DNA of 64,000 nt from Bacillus sp. FJAT-27264. GTDB lineage: Bacteria; Bacillota; Bacilli; Paenibacillales; Paenibacillaceae. The DNA lies in the NCBI RefSeq assembly GCF_001682855.1, contig NZ_MAQW01000031.1:487-64486 (forward strand). The letters run 5' to 3'. The notes under the pieces were generated by a model. It saw nothing but the letters and a program-made list of their open reading frames with translations, was not told the DNA's origin and made no database searches. The first letter of the stretch is position 1. Every line of letters begins with the position of its first letter. The position numbers and the translations under genes are program-made. Shown in pieces: positions 51,801 through 61,045 of this stretch.

Positions 51801-52230
51801 GCATCAATATCTGGATGAAGAGAAGTGGATGGACCAGTTCCTTGAAGCTCTATATACAGACAGCATTATCAAGAAAGGTGCGCTGTATGTCTATGATCGT
51901 GATGAAGAAGAAGATGCTTGGGAGCCATTCGCGAATCTGATGAAGGAACGCAGTTATGTGGAGTATGCTGTGTATCGTCATTTCCGCAGTCTGGACGAGA
52001 AGAGCCGCAGTGTACTGCTGCGTAAGGCAGCGCGCCGTGCGGGCGAGATGACCGCAGCCGAAGATGTATCTCCGCTGCTGTATAAGCTGGAAGGTCTGTA
52101 TGTCTCCTTCCTGGAGGCTCGCGACAGCCTAGAGTATGAGCGGGTAGAGCATGCCAATGGTGACGAAATGTACGGATTCTACAAGAGCATGACCGGCAAG
52201 CTTGGCAGTATCCGCAGAAAGCTGAAATAA
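48841..52230 (+). CDS. tubulin-like GTPase (Tubulin_2 type)
   Basis: 1129 residues. IIGLGGTGIDALLRLKY at ~36-52 and the tubulin signature SGGTGSG at 188-194 (nucleotide gamma-phosphate loop), with GAAGVRQAGRLLLF between, identify a tubulin/FtsZ-superfamily N-terminal domain of the large prokaryotic type. Residues ~400-1120 are largely helical with charged coiled coil and have no family I know. Likely forms a polymer or oligomer. AGGAGG 8 bases upstream. Next gene 4 bases downstream. Confidence 0.82.
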   Translation: MKPVVREHIQQLDVSLGGGIVSDKIRVDTIDNPILIIGLGGTGIDALLRLKYQINRRFKLPEDPLSKKKRDKPDNVEFLAFETNEQDRNKKYKGIGLDSQNEFVLLANAEIGGLLQNRSILDPYITDWLSPELSITDGMNGAAGVRQAGRLLLFTKINQVVGAIDKKIKTLSVGTNKKLMVFLLTGLSGGTGSGAFLDIAYIVRGIIERDFGSAGIDRVNTLGYLFTPDVNLSNKSLSEHTREYIRKNGYAALKELDYWMNVDSRGERFRQQYGNILTVNSPLPPFNLCHLISATNTEGKLLENAYDYCMNVTAENITNFMASEEKQSGEEFAIHDYISNIRTNIAQMNKAYPANYEYNIIGASSAVLPIEEMTTYLAYRLFDKMEKMFQQGPGQEDVEKFARKLGIDLDSMVKTFESRVPEPLPGFENSERLNHANVIKNQVVSMDTELEQNFLSRAREEYIKARKQLPGEIVGRFGEELERIFLHPEQGPFYVSRLLYTEKGFCILKSIQSYIETLRESLLRLPRDIETAQDSADEKLGDARSAFVSKEKKKNAYIEAKINEYWLHADVERTERMIEFYEDLYELLNEENSRIYGVFTEILSALSSIFAKNGDILINGEEQADHRGNKTYYWNIVNVPDISATISKIMDQKDGDDLIRDFTREMLKHSGRWVREQEIDVVRSISDFLSDKFGDLITRSMEDFLVMKYGHEEPLDKFVERIIAGKLDEEAVPTFHLSNSSGNLHFPSWGFVSVPVKAPGILKGIRNYQNNALGKSHFTIKESEVKNRIFWLNTRNGVPLFVYTPLRVFEENYERTILDKEGIGRHLVMTDKNNWTYLPSPIPEKSWGDTYVNARVRDYNARVRADFDKALASSVIVEKGTDENTSSRYSVIFTKPFDIETFLKGFDLQLQAPRPNLGEVKKAADELRLLREKGLEREAVKDIFGSVNQDLAKENLIRTPQLITRVREELAKVAELEAKAAELDALLHQYLDEEKWMDQFLEALYTDSIIKKGALYVYDRDEEEDAWEPFANLMKERSYVEYAVYRHFRSLDEKSRSVLLRKAARRAGEMTAAEDVSPLLYKLEGLYVSFLEARDSLEYERVEHANGDEMYGFYKSMTGKLGSIRRKLK

Positions 52231-52234
52231 TCCT

Positions 52235-54619
52235 ATGATTAAATCACTGGCATTATCTTATGGAGAACAATATGCGCAGCAGGAGGAAGCGCTGCGCAGC
52301 AAGGGAGATGGACGCAGCAGCATCCATTATCCCGCCCTGTTTTTGTTCGTAGGTGACAAGATTGCTCCAGCCATTGCTCCGGTGCTGGACAGCTGCGAAC
52401 GCAAATGGGATAACGCCGGAGGCGTTATGGCAATGCACGCCCTGCCGGAAGGTGGAAGCCCAGTGGGGCACGGGGCCGGTGAGAGGGCGCGGGTCATGCC
52501 CTTGACCCTGCCCTCTGCGGCGGGACATGACCCGCGCACAGTCCGTGCGGATATTTACCGCGCATTCCAAGAGGATAGCCGCTACTTGGCCGAGATGAAC
52601 CGATCCTTGCGGCGGATCAGCAATAGCATAGCGGATTACGGGCGGCTGTATTCTTCCTTTGACGTCATCCATCTCTCTATCATTACGCGGGTCGATGACC
52701 CGCTTAATGTGTTCTTGCCGGAAATAACGCTGCTGGCCCGCGCTGTGCTGGGCCAATCGTTCAAATCGGTGCAGACAGATCTGTACGCCCTGATCAACGA
52801 ACGGGAGCAGGGCGACAACTTCGGGTATTCCAGCTCGGTCGGGCTGGCCTTTATGCGAGAGCTGGATGGAATGCAGATGCCGGACTATACGTTTCGTGCG
52901 CCGCTGCTTGTGACTGAAGATGGGCTATCCATTCCGGTGAGCCATGGTCCTTCTCAACTGTTTGATTTGGTCTACCTGCTGTCCGACAAGAATGAGCGAG
53001 GCATGATGTCTACAGGCGGCATGCAGGATAATTACGAGATCATCTCCCATATCAGTCTGCTGAAGAACCGGGTTCGGCCTACCTCTGACGAGGCCAGCGG
53101 ACATGGCGGCTATAACAATATGACGTTTAAAAGCGGTATCCGGGGCAGCTCCGGCCGGCAGGGCTATGCTACCGCTGGCTTCTCCGGCGTAAGAAGGCCT
53201 AATATGCAGATTGCCCTGGCGGTCCTGTATCATGGCTTCCGGCGGCTGGCGGCGAATATGCGTGAAGGCAGTACGCTTGGCGTTCGTGAGCGGCAAGCCC
53301 TGTTCGGACTTGGCGCCGATACCCTGCGTGAGCGCTCCTCGCTGCTTCTGCCGGATGAAGCAGGGCTGCAGGAGATGACGGGACTGATGAGTCACGGTCG
53401 TCCATCTTACAACGAATTGAAATATCTGTCGTTGCGGGAGGCAGAGGAGCTACTGTTCGGCAGTGGAGGTAGCGACTATTTCCGCAGCAATTTCACTGCC
53501 GCTGCTGCAGGGCGGCTGGAGTCGATAGAACCGCTGCGGGAATGGCGGCCGCTTCTGGCTGCGCAGGAAGAGGCTGTTCCAGCAGTGACCTTCTATCAGC
53601 TGGCAGAGTGGACGGCCGACCGCGACGATGCTGGCAGCTTGCTGTACGGGCTGCGCCAGCATATGGCCGGTCTCCGGTCCGTACTGGCGAATGCCAAGAC
53701 TGAACTTGAGCAGCTCTATAGTGACACTGTGGAGCGCCAGCCATTCCAGCGTGTGCCGCTGTTCGATAAGCGTACGGTACGCAACTTTATCCAGTATCTT
53801 TTTACAGTCGTCTATGGCAAAAGATATGAACTGCTACAGCTTGAAACTGAGCTGGGCCTATGCCGGCGGTTGGAAGCTGCGCTGGAACGGATTCATGCGG
53901 AGAGCATTGCCCGCGTAAAAATTATGGAGATGCTTGAGGAAGAACTGCGCGGCATTGCCCAGGATGTCATCCAGCGGACACGCGATGACATCGGTCAGAA
54001 CATCATGGAGTACTATGCTGTAGTTACCGAAGAGGTGATGAAGGAGATCGAGACCCGGCGTGGTCCCGGCGTCTTCTTCAGTGAACGGTATCTGGGCAGT
54101 CTGTCGCAGCTGCTGGACCAAGGTCAGGAGGCGGTTGTAGAACGCCTGATCGAGATCTGCCGGCGGGAGCTGCTGGCGGCTGAAGCCTTCGCACTTTCCT
54201 TTGAAGAGGAGCTGCTTCGGCGGGCTAATGTGGCTGTCGCTTACGACAACAAGCAGGTGTTGTCTAAGGAAGAGCTGTTCAAGCGGCTCTACCGCAGTCT
54301 GGAAGAAGGGGCCATTGTCAATGTGCGGCTGTTCGAATATACGCAGGAGCATCGGCATGAGGAGAAATATTTCTTCGGCGACAGCACCTCCGAATTTCTG
54401 CGTTACGTCAATGGTGTGGATGAGACGACCCGGATCTACCGGCTGGGCTTCGTGCATGAGCAGCGCAGAAGCGGGGTGGAGAAGCTCAACCTTATGGGCG
54501 GCTTCCATCTGGAGGATCTGCTGTATTACCGGAATGGCCGTGTATACTACGAGACTTACGTGCAGAACGGCTATAAGCTGCATGCCATCGAAGAGGAACA
54601 TCTTCCTAAGCTGCGTTAA
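52235..54619 (+). CDS. 794-residue partner protein of the tubulin-like GTPase
   Basis: No TM or signal. A globular alpha/beta N-terminal half has LFLFVGDKIAPAIAPVLDS and GYSSSVGLAFMREL. The C-terminal third is helical and charged. The tubulin G-loop motif is absent. It starts 4 bases after the tubulin gene, so they are surely cotranscribed and probably cofunctional, e.g. as cap, anchor or regulator. Family not recognised. Confidence 0.6.
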   Translation: MIKSLALSYGEQYAQQEEALRSKGDGRSSIHYPALFLFVGDKIAPAIAPVLDSCERKWDNAGGVMAMHALPEGGSPVGHGAGERARVMPLTLPSAAGHDPRTVRADIYRAFQEDSRYLAEMNRSLRRISNSIADYGRLYSSFDVIHLSIITRVDDPLNVFLPEITLLARAVLGQSFKSVQTDLYALINEREQGDNFGYSSSVGLAFMRELDGMQMPDYTFRAPLLVTEDGLSIPVSHGPSQLFDLVYLLSDKNERGMMSTGGMQDNYEIISHISLLKNRVRPTSDEASGHGGYNNMTFKSGIRGSSGRQGYATAGFSGVRRPNMQIALAVLYHGFRRLAANMREGSTLGVRERQALFGLGADTLRERSSLLLPDEAGLQEMTGLMSHGRPSYNELKYLSLREAEELLFGSGGSDYFRSNFTAAAAGRLESIEPLREWRPLLAAQEEAVPAVTFYQLAEWTADRDDAGSLLYGLRQHMAGLRSVLANAKTELEQLYSDTVERQPFQRVPLFDKRTVRNFIQYLFTVVYGKRYELLQLETELGLCRRLEAALERIHAESIARVKIMEMLEEELRGIAQDVIQRTRDDIGQNIMEYYAVVTEEVMKEIETRRGPGVFFSERYLGSLSQLLDQGQEAVVERLIEICRRELLAAEAFALSFEEELLRRANVAVAYDNKQVLSKEELFKRLYRSLEEGAIVNVRLFEYTQEHRHEEKYFFGDSTSEFLRYVNGVDETTRIYRLGFVHEQRRSGVEKLNLMGGFHLEDLLYYRNGRVYYETYVQNGYKLHAIEEEHLPKLR

Positions 54620-54695
54620 AGATGCATGCGTTAGGCAAGGAGAGAAAAGAACAGCTTCAAAACAGGTTTCACTTATGTTCCACCGGAAAGGATGA

Positions 54696-55976
54696 ATGAA
54701 CATGCAGCGTAAAATTAATATGCTCCTGCTCTTCTTCGCATTGATCGGGGGGGCCGTAGCTTTTCTGATCGGGGAATGGCTGCTGGGCCGCTGGCTCACA
54801 GACCTGCCATCCATCGTGCTTGTTGGCATTTACTTCGCGATCGTAGCGCTGGGAGTAGGCGTAGGCTGCCTGATCGCCGAGATTATCTCTCCAAGACTGA
54901 ACGGGGCTTCATGGAAGCAGCGCTACTTGGGATTATCCTGGAAACTGTTGCCCCTGACACTGGTGCTGGCTTTTGGTGTCGGCGCAGTGACAGAGTTCGT
55001 GTATGAGCTGAATTTTGGCGGCATCAGACCGGTTAAGGATGTGGTCATGGCCATCGACGACTCCGGTAGTATGAACCAAAGCGACCCCGACAACCGCCGT
55101 TATTCGGCTGCTCAGAGTCTTGTCATGCGGATGGATAAGGATAATCAGGTGGCGGTGTTGACCTTCAATGGAGAGGTGTCCATTGCCCAACCGCTGACAT
55201 CTCTTTCGAATTCGAAGAATCGGGAGAAGGTGTCGGCGGCTATCCTGAATCTCAAGACTACGGATGGCGGAACGAATATCAGTGGTGCGCTGCACGAGGC
55301 GCTGAATGTCATTAACAGCGACAGCAGAAGTGATCGTGGCTCCATGGTTATTCTACTGTCGGACGGCTTCAGCCAGATGGATACGGCACGGGAGCTGCAG
55401 GATTATGTGGATCGGGGTATCGCAGTCAATACGATCGGGCTGGGCATAGAGGACCCGTCTGGTCCGGCGCTGTTGCGGGAGATCGCCCACGTGACCGGAG
55501 GCCAGTATTATGATGTGACCGACGCCGGACGTCTCGGCGATGTATTCCAGCAGATCTATGACCGACTTGGCGACCGGACGCTTCTGACCGTGCGCAGCGA
55601 CGCTACGGAGAACAGCCCTTATTATGCGGCGGTCCGGATCCTTGCGCTGCTGCTAATCGGGGCTACACTTGGCTTGGGATTGGGTATTGTGTTCGACAAC
55701 CGTCATCTGGCCAAAAGCTTCGGTATCGGCGGCGCTGTATCCGGTCTGCTAGCCGGGTTGATTCTGGAATACGGCCTTGGCGGACACACCTTCAGCGATG
55801 CACTCATCCGGCTTCTGGCTGTTCTGGTTCTGGCTGCGATCATCGGGGTGTTCACCGGGGTCATTCCCGTTGGTGAAGGCCGATTGACTCGCAGAGGCAC
55901 GAGAGCAGCTGCGGCGGTAACAGCATCGGGCAGTTTCGAGCGGCCGCGCAGGAATCGGGGGAGCAAAGGATTCTAG
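54696..55976 (+). CDS. membrane vWA-domain protein
   Basis: 426 residues. TM segments are at ~8-28, ~40-62 and ~84-102. A vWA domain (~115-300) has intact MIDAS D121-x-S-x-S (AIDDSGSM) and TDGGTNISGAL. Two or three TM segments (~308-395) and a basic tail follow. With N-terminal TM number odd, the vWA domain likely faces the opposite side to the N-terminus. Start ATG 54696; ATG 54702 is an alternative. Downstream of the 794-residue partner. Confidence 0.82.
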   Translation: MNMQRKINMLLLFFALIGGAVAFLIGEWLLGRWLTDLPSIVLVGIYFAIVALGVGVGCLIAEIISPRLNGASWKQRYLGLSWKLLPLTLVLAFGVGAVTEFVYELNFGGIRPVKDVVMAIDDSGSMNQSDPDNRRYSAAQSLVMRMDKDNQVAVLTFNGEVSIAQPLTSLSNSKNREKVSAAILNLKTTDGGTNISGALHEALNVINSDSRSDRGSMVILLSDGFSQMDTARELQDYVDRGIAVNTIGLGIEDPSGPALLREIAHVTGGQYYDVTDAGRLGDVFQQIYDRLGDRTLLTVRSDATENSPYYAAVRILALLLIGATLGLGLGIVFDNRHLAKSFGIGGAVSGLLAGLILEYGLGGHTFSDALIRLLAVLVLAAIIGVFTGVIPVGEGRLTRRGTRAAAAVTASGSFERPRRNRGSKGF

Positions 55977-56000
55977 AAGAAGTGGAAAGGAGCTAATGTC

Positions 56001-56636
56001 ATGAGGTATGCTGATGCAGATTCATCTACACCCTTGATCTCAGAGATCACTACACAGGTGGAGGATCGGTTCTGCACGCTGAGATGGCGCTGGCCGGATG
56101 GTGTGCAGGCTGTATGCATTCATAAAGGCCCTGCAGATGAGCCTGTGGCCAGAGACATTCCGCCTGGCGGAATGAAGCTCTATACACGTGAAGAATACAA
56201 ATCTAATAACGGTTACCGTGACCGGCTTGATGATATCGGACTGGTCGCTTACACCGTCTACGCCCGTCATACGGAGAACGGCGGGACTGTGTTGGTGCAG
56301 CAGCGGGACGAAGCCAACCGCGTGCTTGTCAGTGCGGGCAAGGCACGGATCTATTACTCTATTGTTCAGAAAAAAGGGTTGTTCGCCAAACAAAAGACCG
56401 TACATATGTCGATTACGGCAGAGGTCCCGGTAGCAAGAGATGTGCTATGTTATGTCAAGAAACGCGGCGGCCCTCCTGCGGGCAAGGAGGACGGCATCCA
56501 GTTTCCGTTCGTGCAGGATTTTGCACCCGGACGTAACCAGCTTCCGCCGATTGAGATCGGCAAGGATGATTTTGTACGCATCTTTTTCACCGATGGACGG
56601 AAGTATGGGCTTGTCTATGAAATGGTGCCGGAGTAA
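56001..56636 (+). CDS. 211-residue beta-rich hypothetical protein
   Basis: No signal or TM. A strand-rich sequence reads like two small beta domains (TLRWRWPDGVQAVCIH, then KARIYYSIVQKKG and MSITAEVPVA). The ending VRIFFTDGRKYGLVYEMV is well ordered. AAAGGAG precedes the ATG. It sits between the membrane vWA and GTPase genes and likely belongs to the same complex. Family not recognised. Confidence 0.6.
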   Translation: MRYADADSSTPLISEITTQVEDRFCTLRWRWPDGVQAVCIHKGPADEPVARDIPPGGMKLYTREEYKSNNGYRDRLDDIGLVAYTVYARHTENGGTVLVQQRDEANRVLVSAGKARIYYSIVQKKGLFAKQKTVHMSITAEVPVARDVLCYVKKRGGPPAGKEDGIQFPFVQDFAPGRNQLPPIEIGKDDFVRIFFTDGRKYGLVYEMVPE

Positions 56637-56742
56637 GGCCCTCTGCGTCAGGAACAAGGGGATTTGCAACACTTCACGCAGTCCAGGCGACGAGTGTGAA
56701 CGAAACGGGCTTTACTGTGTAAAGCTTTAAGGAGGATGAGAG

Positions 56743-58008
56743 ATGTCTTTTTTAAGCCGCTTTATGAAAAAAAAGAACCAGTCGCAACCGCGGCCGCTCT
56801 ATTACGATATCGTATGTCCCTTCTGCTTCACCAAGTTTGCGCCGGAGGACGTGGTCTTTCGGGCTATGCATAGCCGGGAGGACGATGAGAATTACGCGCT
56901 TGGCGAGGATGATGCGCTGAATAAATACCGTGAACGCTTTGGACTGGACACTGTGGACGACATCGAGGCTATTATTCGTCCGGCCGATATCCCAGAAGAG
57001 TATCATCATTATACAGACAATGTACTCACTGGTCTGACGGACCGTTATGGGGTACTTACACGCAGACGGCTATGCCCGTCCTGCCATAATGAGCTTCCGG
57101 TCACAGCAGGCAAGGTGCCAAGCAATATCATCTCTATTATCGGCGCTTCCCAAGTAGGGAAGTCGGTGTACATGACGGCATTGATCCATACGCTCCAGCA
57201 CACCACAGCCGGACATTTTGATGCTGCCTGCATGCCGCTGAATGCCGAGATCAGCCGTAAGTTCCGTACGCTCTATGAAGAGCCGCTGTTTGAACGCGGG
57301 GACCTGCTGGCTTCAACACAGAAGGAAAAGATGCAGGAGCCGTTCATCTTCCAGTTTGTCTTCAAGGATGAGGACAAGCCACCGCTGACGCTGGTCTTCT
57401 TCGATGTCGCGGGTGAAGGTATGGTCGACCAGGATTATCTGGGTCTGCATGGGCAGCATATCAAGAACTCTGCGGGTATCCTGTTTATGGTTGATCCGCT
57501 GCAAATTCGTTCCGTACGTGAGAAGATCCGCATCAACATAGGCGACCGGCCGGGCGAATGGGTCTCGCAATATGACGAGCCACGCGATGTTGTTCTGACC
57601 ATGTTCGGCGACTTTATTGCTTATCAAGAGAAGAGCAAGACTGATATTCCTACCGCAATCGTTCTCGCGAAGAGCGACATGCTGCATTCCTTAAAAGATG
57701 AAGATGGCGATTACATCAAGTCGAACAGTAACGTATTCAACAACTATGTGCACCGTAAAACGCTGAATCTGGACGAATTCCATAATATCGACGGGGAAAT
57801 GCGCCGGTTTATTGGCAAGGTGGACCGTCCGTTCAAGGATACGATGGATGTGTATTTCTCCAACACTGCTTATTTTGCCGTATCCGCACTCGGCAGCAAT
57901 CCCGTGAATCAGAAGATTGAAGGGGTTGTCAGCCCGATTCGGGTGGACGAGCCGTTCATCTGGCTGCTCCACAAGCTGAATTACATTGAGGGGAGCGACG
58001 GCCCGTGA
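56743..58008 (+). CDS. zinc-finger P-loop GTPase
   Basis: 421 residues. Two CxxC pairs (C25/C28 and C111/C114) bracket a helical insert and could bind zinc. The GTPase core has Walker A GASQVGKS at 134-141, G3-like FFDVAGEG at 219-226 and G4-like AKSD at 309-312. The layout fits the DO-GTPase group named for conflict-system and cytoskeleton-linked loci. AAGGAGG precedes the ATG. Its TGA overlaps the GAP1-like GTG as GTGA. Confidence 0.75.
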   Translation: MSFLSRFMKKKNQSQPRPLYYDIVCPFCFTKFAPEDVVFRAMHSREDDENYALGEDDALNKYRERFGLDTVDDIEAIIRPADIPEEYHHYTDNVLTGLTDRYGVLTRRRLCPSCHNELPVTAGKVPSNIISIIGASQVGKSVYMTALIHTLQHTTAGHFDAACMPLNAEISRKFRTLYEEPLFERGDLLASTQKEKMQEPFIFQFVFKDEDKPPLTLVFFDVAGEGMVDQDYLGLHGQHIKNSAGILFMVDPLQIRSVREKIRINIGDRPGEWVSQYDEPRDVVLTMFGDFIAYQEKSKTDIPTAIVLAKSDMLHSLKDEDGDYIKSNSNVFNNYVHRKTLNLDEFHNIDGEMRRFIGKVDRPFKDTMDVYFSNTAYFAVSALGSNPVNQKIEGVVSPIRVDEPFIWLLHKLNYIEGSDGP

Positions 58009-61000
58009 AGAATCATTCAGGGGCGATGATCACTCAGCAGATGTACACCCGGGAGCGGCGCGGGATTTTTCGCTCCACAGAAGGGTTCGATACGGTAGCC
58101 AAGTCGGAGGGGTTGGACGGCGGCTTTGTCAAAAAGATTCTTCATCCCTTCTGCCTCTATGATGCTCCAGCGGAGCTGACGGCGCGCGGGGAGAAGGACG
58201 AGGCGTCCTACCCTTCAGCGCTGCACCTGTTCCATACAGAGAACGGGGAGACCGTCATCGGGAACAGCCGCTATCAGTCGGCAGATTTCACGGGTCAGCG
58301 GAGCGCTTTTTTCGCCCATAACTTTGTTGTTCCGGCTGCTCGTGCAGAAGAGATTGTGGAGCATTATGGGGATTGGCTGCATGCGGATTTTGCGGAGAGC
58401 TACTCAGGTGAGCTCGGTGGCACGTTGCCAGAGCTGCCTTCCATTCCGGTGGCGGAGAAGACTCAGGTTAACCCCGTCACAGTGTTGTCTTCCCTGAATA
58501 TTGGGGAGGGCTTGTTCAAGTCACTGCTGCAGGCGGTGATGACCTCCGTGGCCGGCAAGAAGAAGATCTATGTGGCGCTGAATGTGCCCATTGGAGAGCT
58601 GTCGGAACGGGCAGCAGAGCTGACCGAGGTTATTTTCGGTGCACTACCCCATGAGTTCCGTCGCAGATTGGGTGTTATTACGTATGCGAATGAGCCGAAG
58701 AGCCGCAAATATATTCATTTGACCTTCGTAGAGAAAGGTTCACTTCGCCCCGGCGATCGCAATGTGGAGAAGGATTTTACATTCGATCTTGTCTCCGGTC
58801 GCAGCAGTAATGCTGAATTCGGGGATTCGCGGCAGCAGTATGCTGATCTGGCCTGGAAGGTCACGAGCAGCGGCGGCAGCATGAATGATTTCGGTCATTT
58901 TGCCGACCGGATGCTGGACGGAGAAAGCTTGGAACGCAAGCTATCGCTCGGGCTCTATAATGAACTGGCTGTATTTTACGAGATTGAACAAGGTAATGAA
59001 AGCTTGTATGAACAGAACAAGTACGCGGTTCTTGGCGGCTTGCTGGACTACCTCAAAGGGGCTGGCGCACTGGAGTCGCGGGTCCGTTTGAACGATATTT
59101 TTCTGGAGCGATTTGACCGTGAATTTGATCAGATCAGACAAGGGGGTCTCCTAGTCCCTGCGTTGATGGAGAGCTTCAAGGCTTACTATGTGCTGCCGGG
59201 ACATAATTACAGGGGCCGTATCGTCGATTATTTCATTAACGGGATGCTGAACAACAGCAACCAAGGGCGAGAGGACGACCTGAAGGCAGCGTATGCCATT
59301 ATCGAGAGTGAAGAAGAACTGAGTGCGGCCTTTTTCAAAAAAGTGCTGGGTCAGCCGATCTTCCGCCGGAAGCTTTTGGAGCCGTATTTGGAGAACCGTC
59401 TGGCTGCCGCCGCATCAGCAGCGGATATTGCTGGCTTTGTACTCTACTGGGGACGCACGCTGCCTGAGGTGCTTCAGCAGACCTTTATTGAGGACAAAAC
59501 CAAGGATTATTTGCTGGAAAAGCTTCAGCGTGAAGCCGATCCTGTTGCCGCTGTGGCTGGGATTCATGAGCGCGTGGAGAAAGCAGAGAAGGACCGACGA
59601 CGTAGCGGTGGCATCCAGCCTGAAGCGCTTGAACTTCTGCGCGGATTGGCTGCGGCCGCTGATCGTTTTCTACTGAACCGTCTGTCTCTGGCGGAATTAA
59701 CGAAGGAGCAGCTACTTGATATTGCCTTCCTGCGCTATCCCAAGGGGGCTGCCAAATGGTATCCGCCGCTGGATCAAATCAGCAAGCAGAAGGAGAATGC
59801 ACTGCGGGCTGCCTACCGCTGGTTCGGGGAAGAGAAGCCGGATGAGGGAATCTTCGCCGGACTGACTCCGAAGGAGCTAGATGATGTGCAGCTTCTTGGA
59901 CGGCGCTGGCTGAAGGAGGCCAGGTCCGCTGAACCTTTCGACCGCTTGCCGTTGGGCTTTTATTATAGCAGTCACCGTGAGGGCGGGCCGCTGGATTACG
60001 AAGCGCTGCTGGAAATGGTTAAGCAGAAGGCAGGTTCGGATAAAGAAACCGTCTACCGCTTCCTGGCTTGGTCACAAGGCAACCCATTGTTTGTAATCTC
60101 GAACAAGAAGCTGCAGCCGGGATACCGCCAGGCCATTCTAAAATATTTCCTCAGCAATGACCGGGAAGCTTTCAAGAATCGTGAATTCCGCAAAACTTAT
60201 CTTGCAGCCGCACGTCCTGCTCTGCAAAATGTATATGATGAAGCCCGCTCCCAATTGGCTTCACCGCTGGCGCGGTGGGTGAGCCGCTGTCGATTTCAAA
60301 TCCTGATCTCGGGGCTCGCGATCGGAATTGTCCTGATAGTTGCAATTATAGCCATTAGCATGCTGCGACCGGACGGGAAAGATAGCACTCTGCCGGAGGT
60401 CAGTCCGCAGCCAAGTCCGACCCAAACGGCTGGTACCGGTCAGCCGCCGGTCATGGCCTATCTGTTGGCACCTGGCGGTGAGCAGGAGGGCAGCAAGCTG
60501 CAGTTTATTTTCCCTACTGCCGCTGAATGCGATAGTTTCAAGCCGGCTGAGATTATTGTGCTCAATACCGATGACACCAAGACTACGTATAAAGTAACAG
60601 CTACGACCAGTACATGTTCATTGCCATCATCGGATCTAGGGGATTCCTCCGAACAAGAGAGTTCTGATGCAGGCAAGGAAGCCGGAAACGCAGATGGAAC
60701 GGGAACGGATGCTTCTCCGAATTCATCTGCCAATACCAAGGATGTAGTGTCTAATCATGCTACAAATCAGAATGAGCAGCCTTCTTCAACGATTGATCCT
60801 TCCGCTTCACCTTCGCCTACACCAGAGGGTGGACAAGTAGTTCCTAAAGAGGGTCAATATCAGGTAACCCTTGAGCTGGAGTCTGGGGCTGTGCTGGCAC
60901 AGGGCGACACAATTGAGGCCGGGGACTTTAAGCTGCAGTTGTCCGAGAAGGCTCCGGTACCATCCCCAGATGGGTCATCGGCAACGGATGAAGTAAGTCC

Positions 61001-61037
61001 TGATCCAACGGCTACAACAAAACCGAAAAAGAAATAA
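58005..61037 (+). CDS. GAP1-like protein with TM and external Ser/Pro-rich tail
   Basis: 1010 residues. The N-terminus (QQMYTRERRGIFRSTEGFDT, then FTGQRSAFFAHNFVV) looks like the GTPase-associated protein 1 (GAP1-N1) domain. Middle residues ~330-760 are helical, GAP1-M/C-like. A single TM at ~764-786 leads to an external ~220-residue tail with SPTP/PSPSPTPE linkers and a beta domain (YQVTLELESG). GTG start overlaps the GTPase stop. The GTPase and this protein are probably coupled. A terminator follows. Family call is from memory, not a search. Confidence 0.7.
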   Translation: MKNHSGAMITQQMYTRERRGIFRSTEGFDTVAKSEGLDGGFVKKILHPFCLYDAPAELTARGEKDEASYPSALHLFHTENGETVIGNSRYQSADFTGQRSAFFAHNFVVPAARAEEIVEHYGDWLHADFAESYSGELGGTLPELPSIPVAEKTQVNPVTVLSSLNIGEGLFKSLLQAVMTSVAGKKKIYVALNVPIGELSERAAELTEVIFGALPHEFRRRLGVITYANEPKSRKYIHLTFVEKGSLRPGDRNVEKDFTFDLVSGRSSNAEFGDSRQQYADLAWKVTSSGGSMNDFGHFADRMLDGESLERKLSLGLYNELAVFYEIEQGNESLYEQNKYAVLGGLLDYLKGAGALESRVRLNDIFLERFDREFDQIRQGGLLVPALMESFKAYYVLPGHNYRGRIVDYFINGMLNNSNQGREDDLKAAYAIIESEEELSAAFFKKVLGQPIFRRKLLEPYLENRLAAAASAADIAGFVLYWGRTLPEVLQQTFIEDKTKDYLLEKLQREADPVAAVAGIHERVEKAEKDRRRSGGIQPEALELLRGLAAAADRFLLNRLSLAELTKEQLLDIAFLRYPKGAAKWYPPLDQISKQKENALRAAYRWFGEEKPDEGIFAGLTPKELDDVQLLGRRWLKEARSAEPFDRLPLGFYYSSHREGGPLDYEALLEMVKQKAGSDKETVYRFLAWSQGNPLFVISNKKLQPGYRQAILKYFLSNDREAFKNREFRKTYLAAARPALQNVYDEARSQLASPLARWVSRCRFQILISGLAIGIVLIVAIIAISMLRPDGKDSTLPEVSPQPSPTQTAGTGQPPVMAYLLAPGGEQEGSKLQFIFPTAAECDSFKPAEIIVLNTDDTKTTYKVTATTSTCSLPSSDLGDSSEQESSDAGKEAGNADGTGTDASPNSSANTKDVVSNHATNQNEQPSSTIDPSASPSPTPEGGQVVPKEGQYQVTLELESGAVLAQGDTIEAGDFKLQLSEKAPVPSPDGSSATDEVSPDPTATTKPKKK

Positions 61038-61045
61038 TAATGGCT

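Noticed and set aside
52253..54829. Long minus-strand frames opposite the tubulin partner gene (up to 323 codons)
   Set aside because: They lack ribosome binding sites, and the plus-strand operon is continuous.
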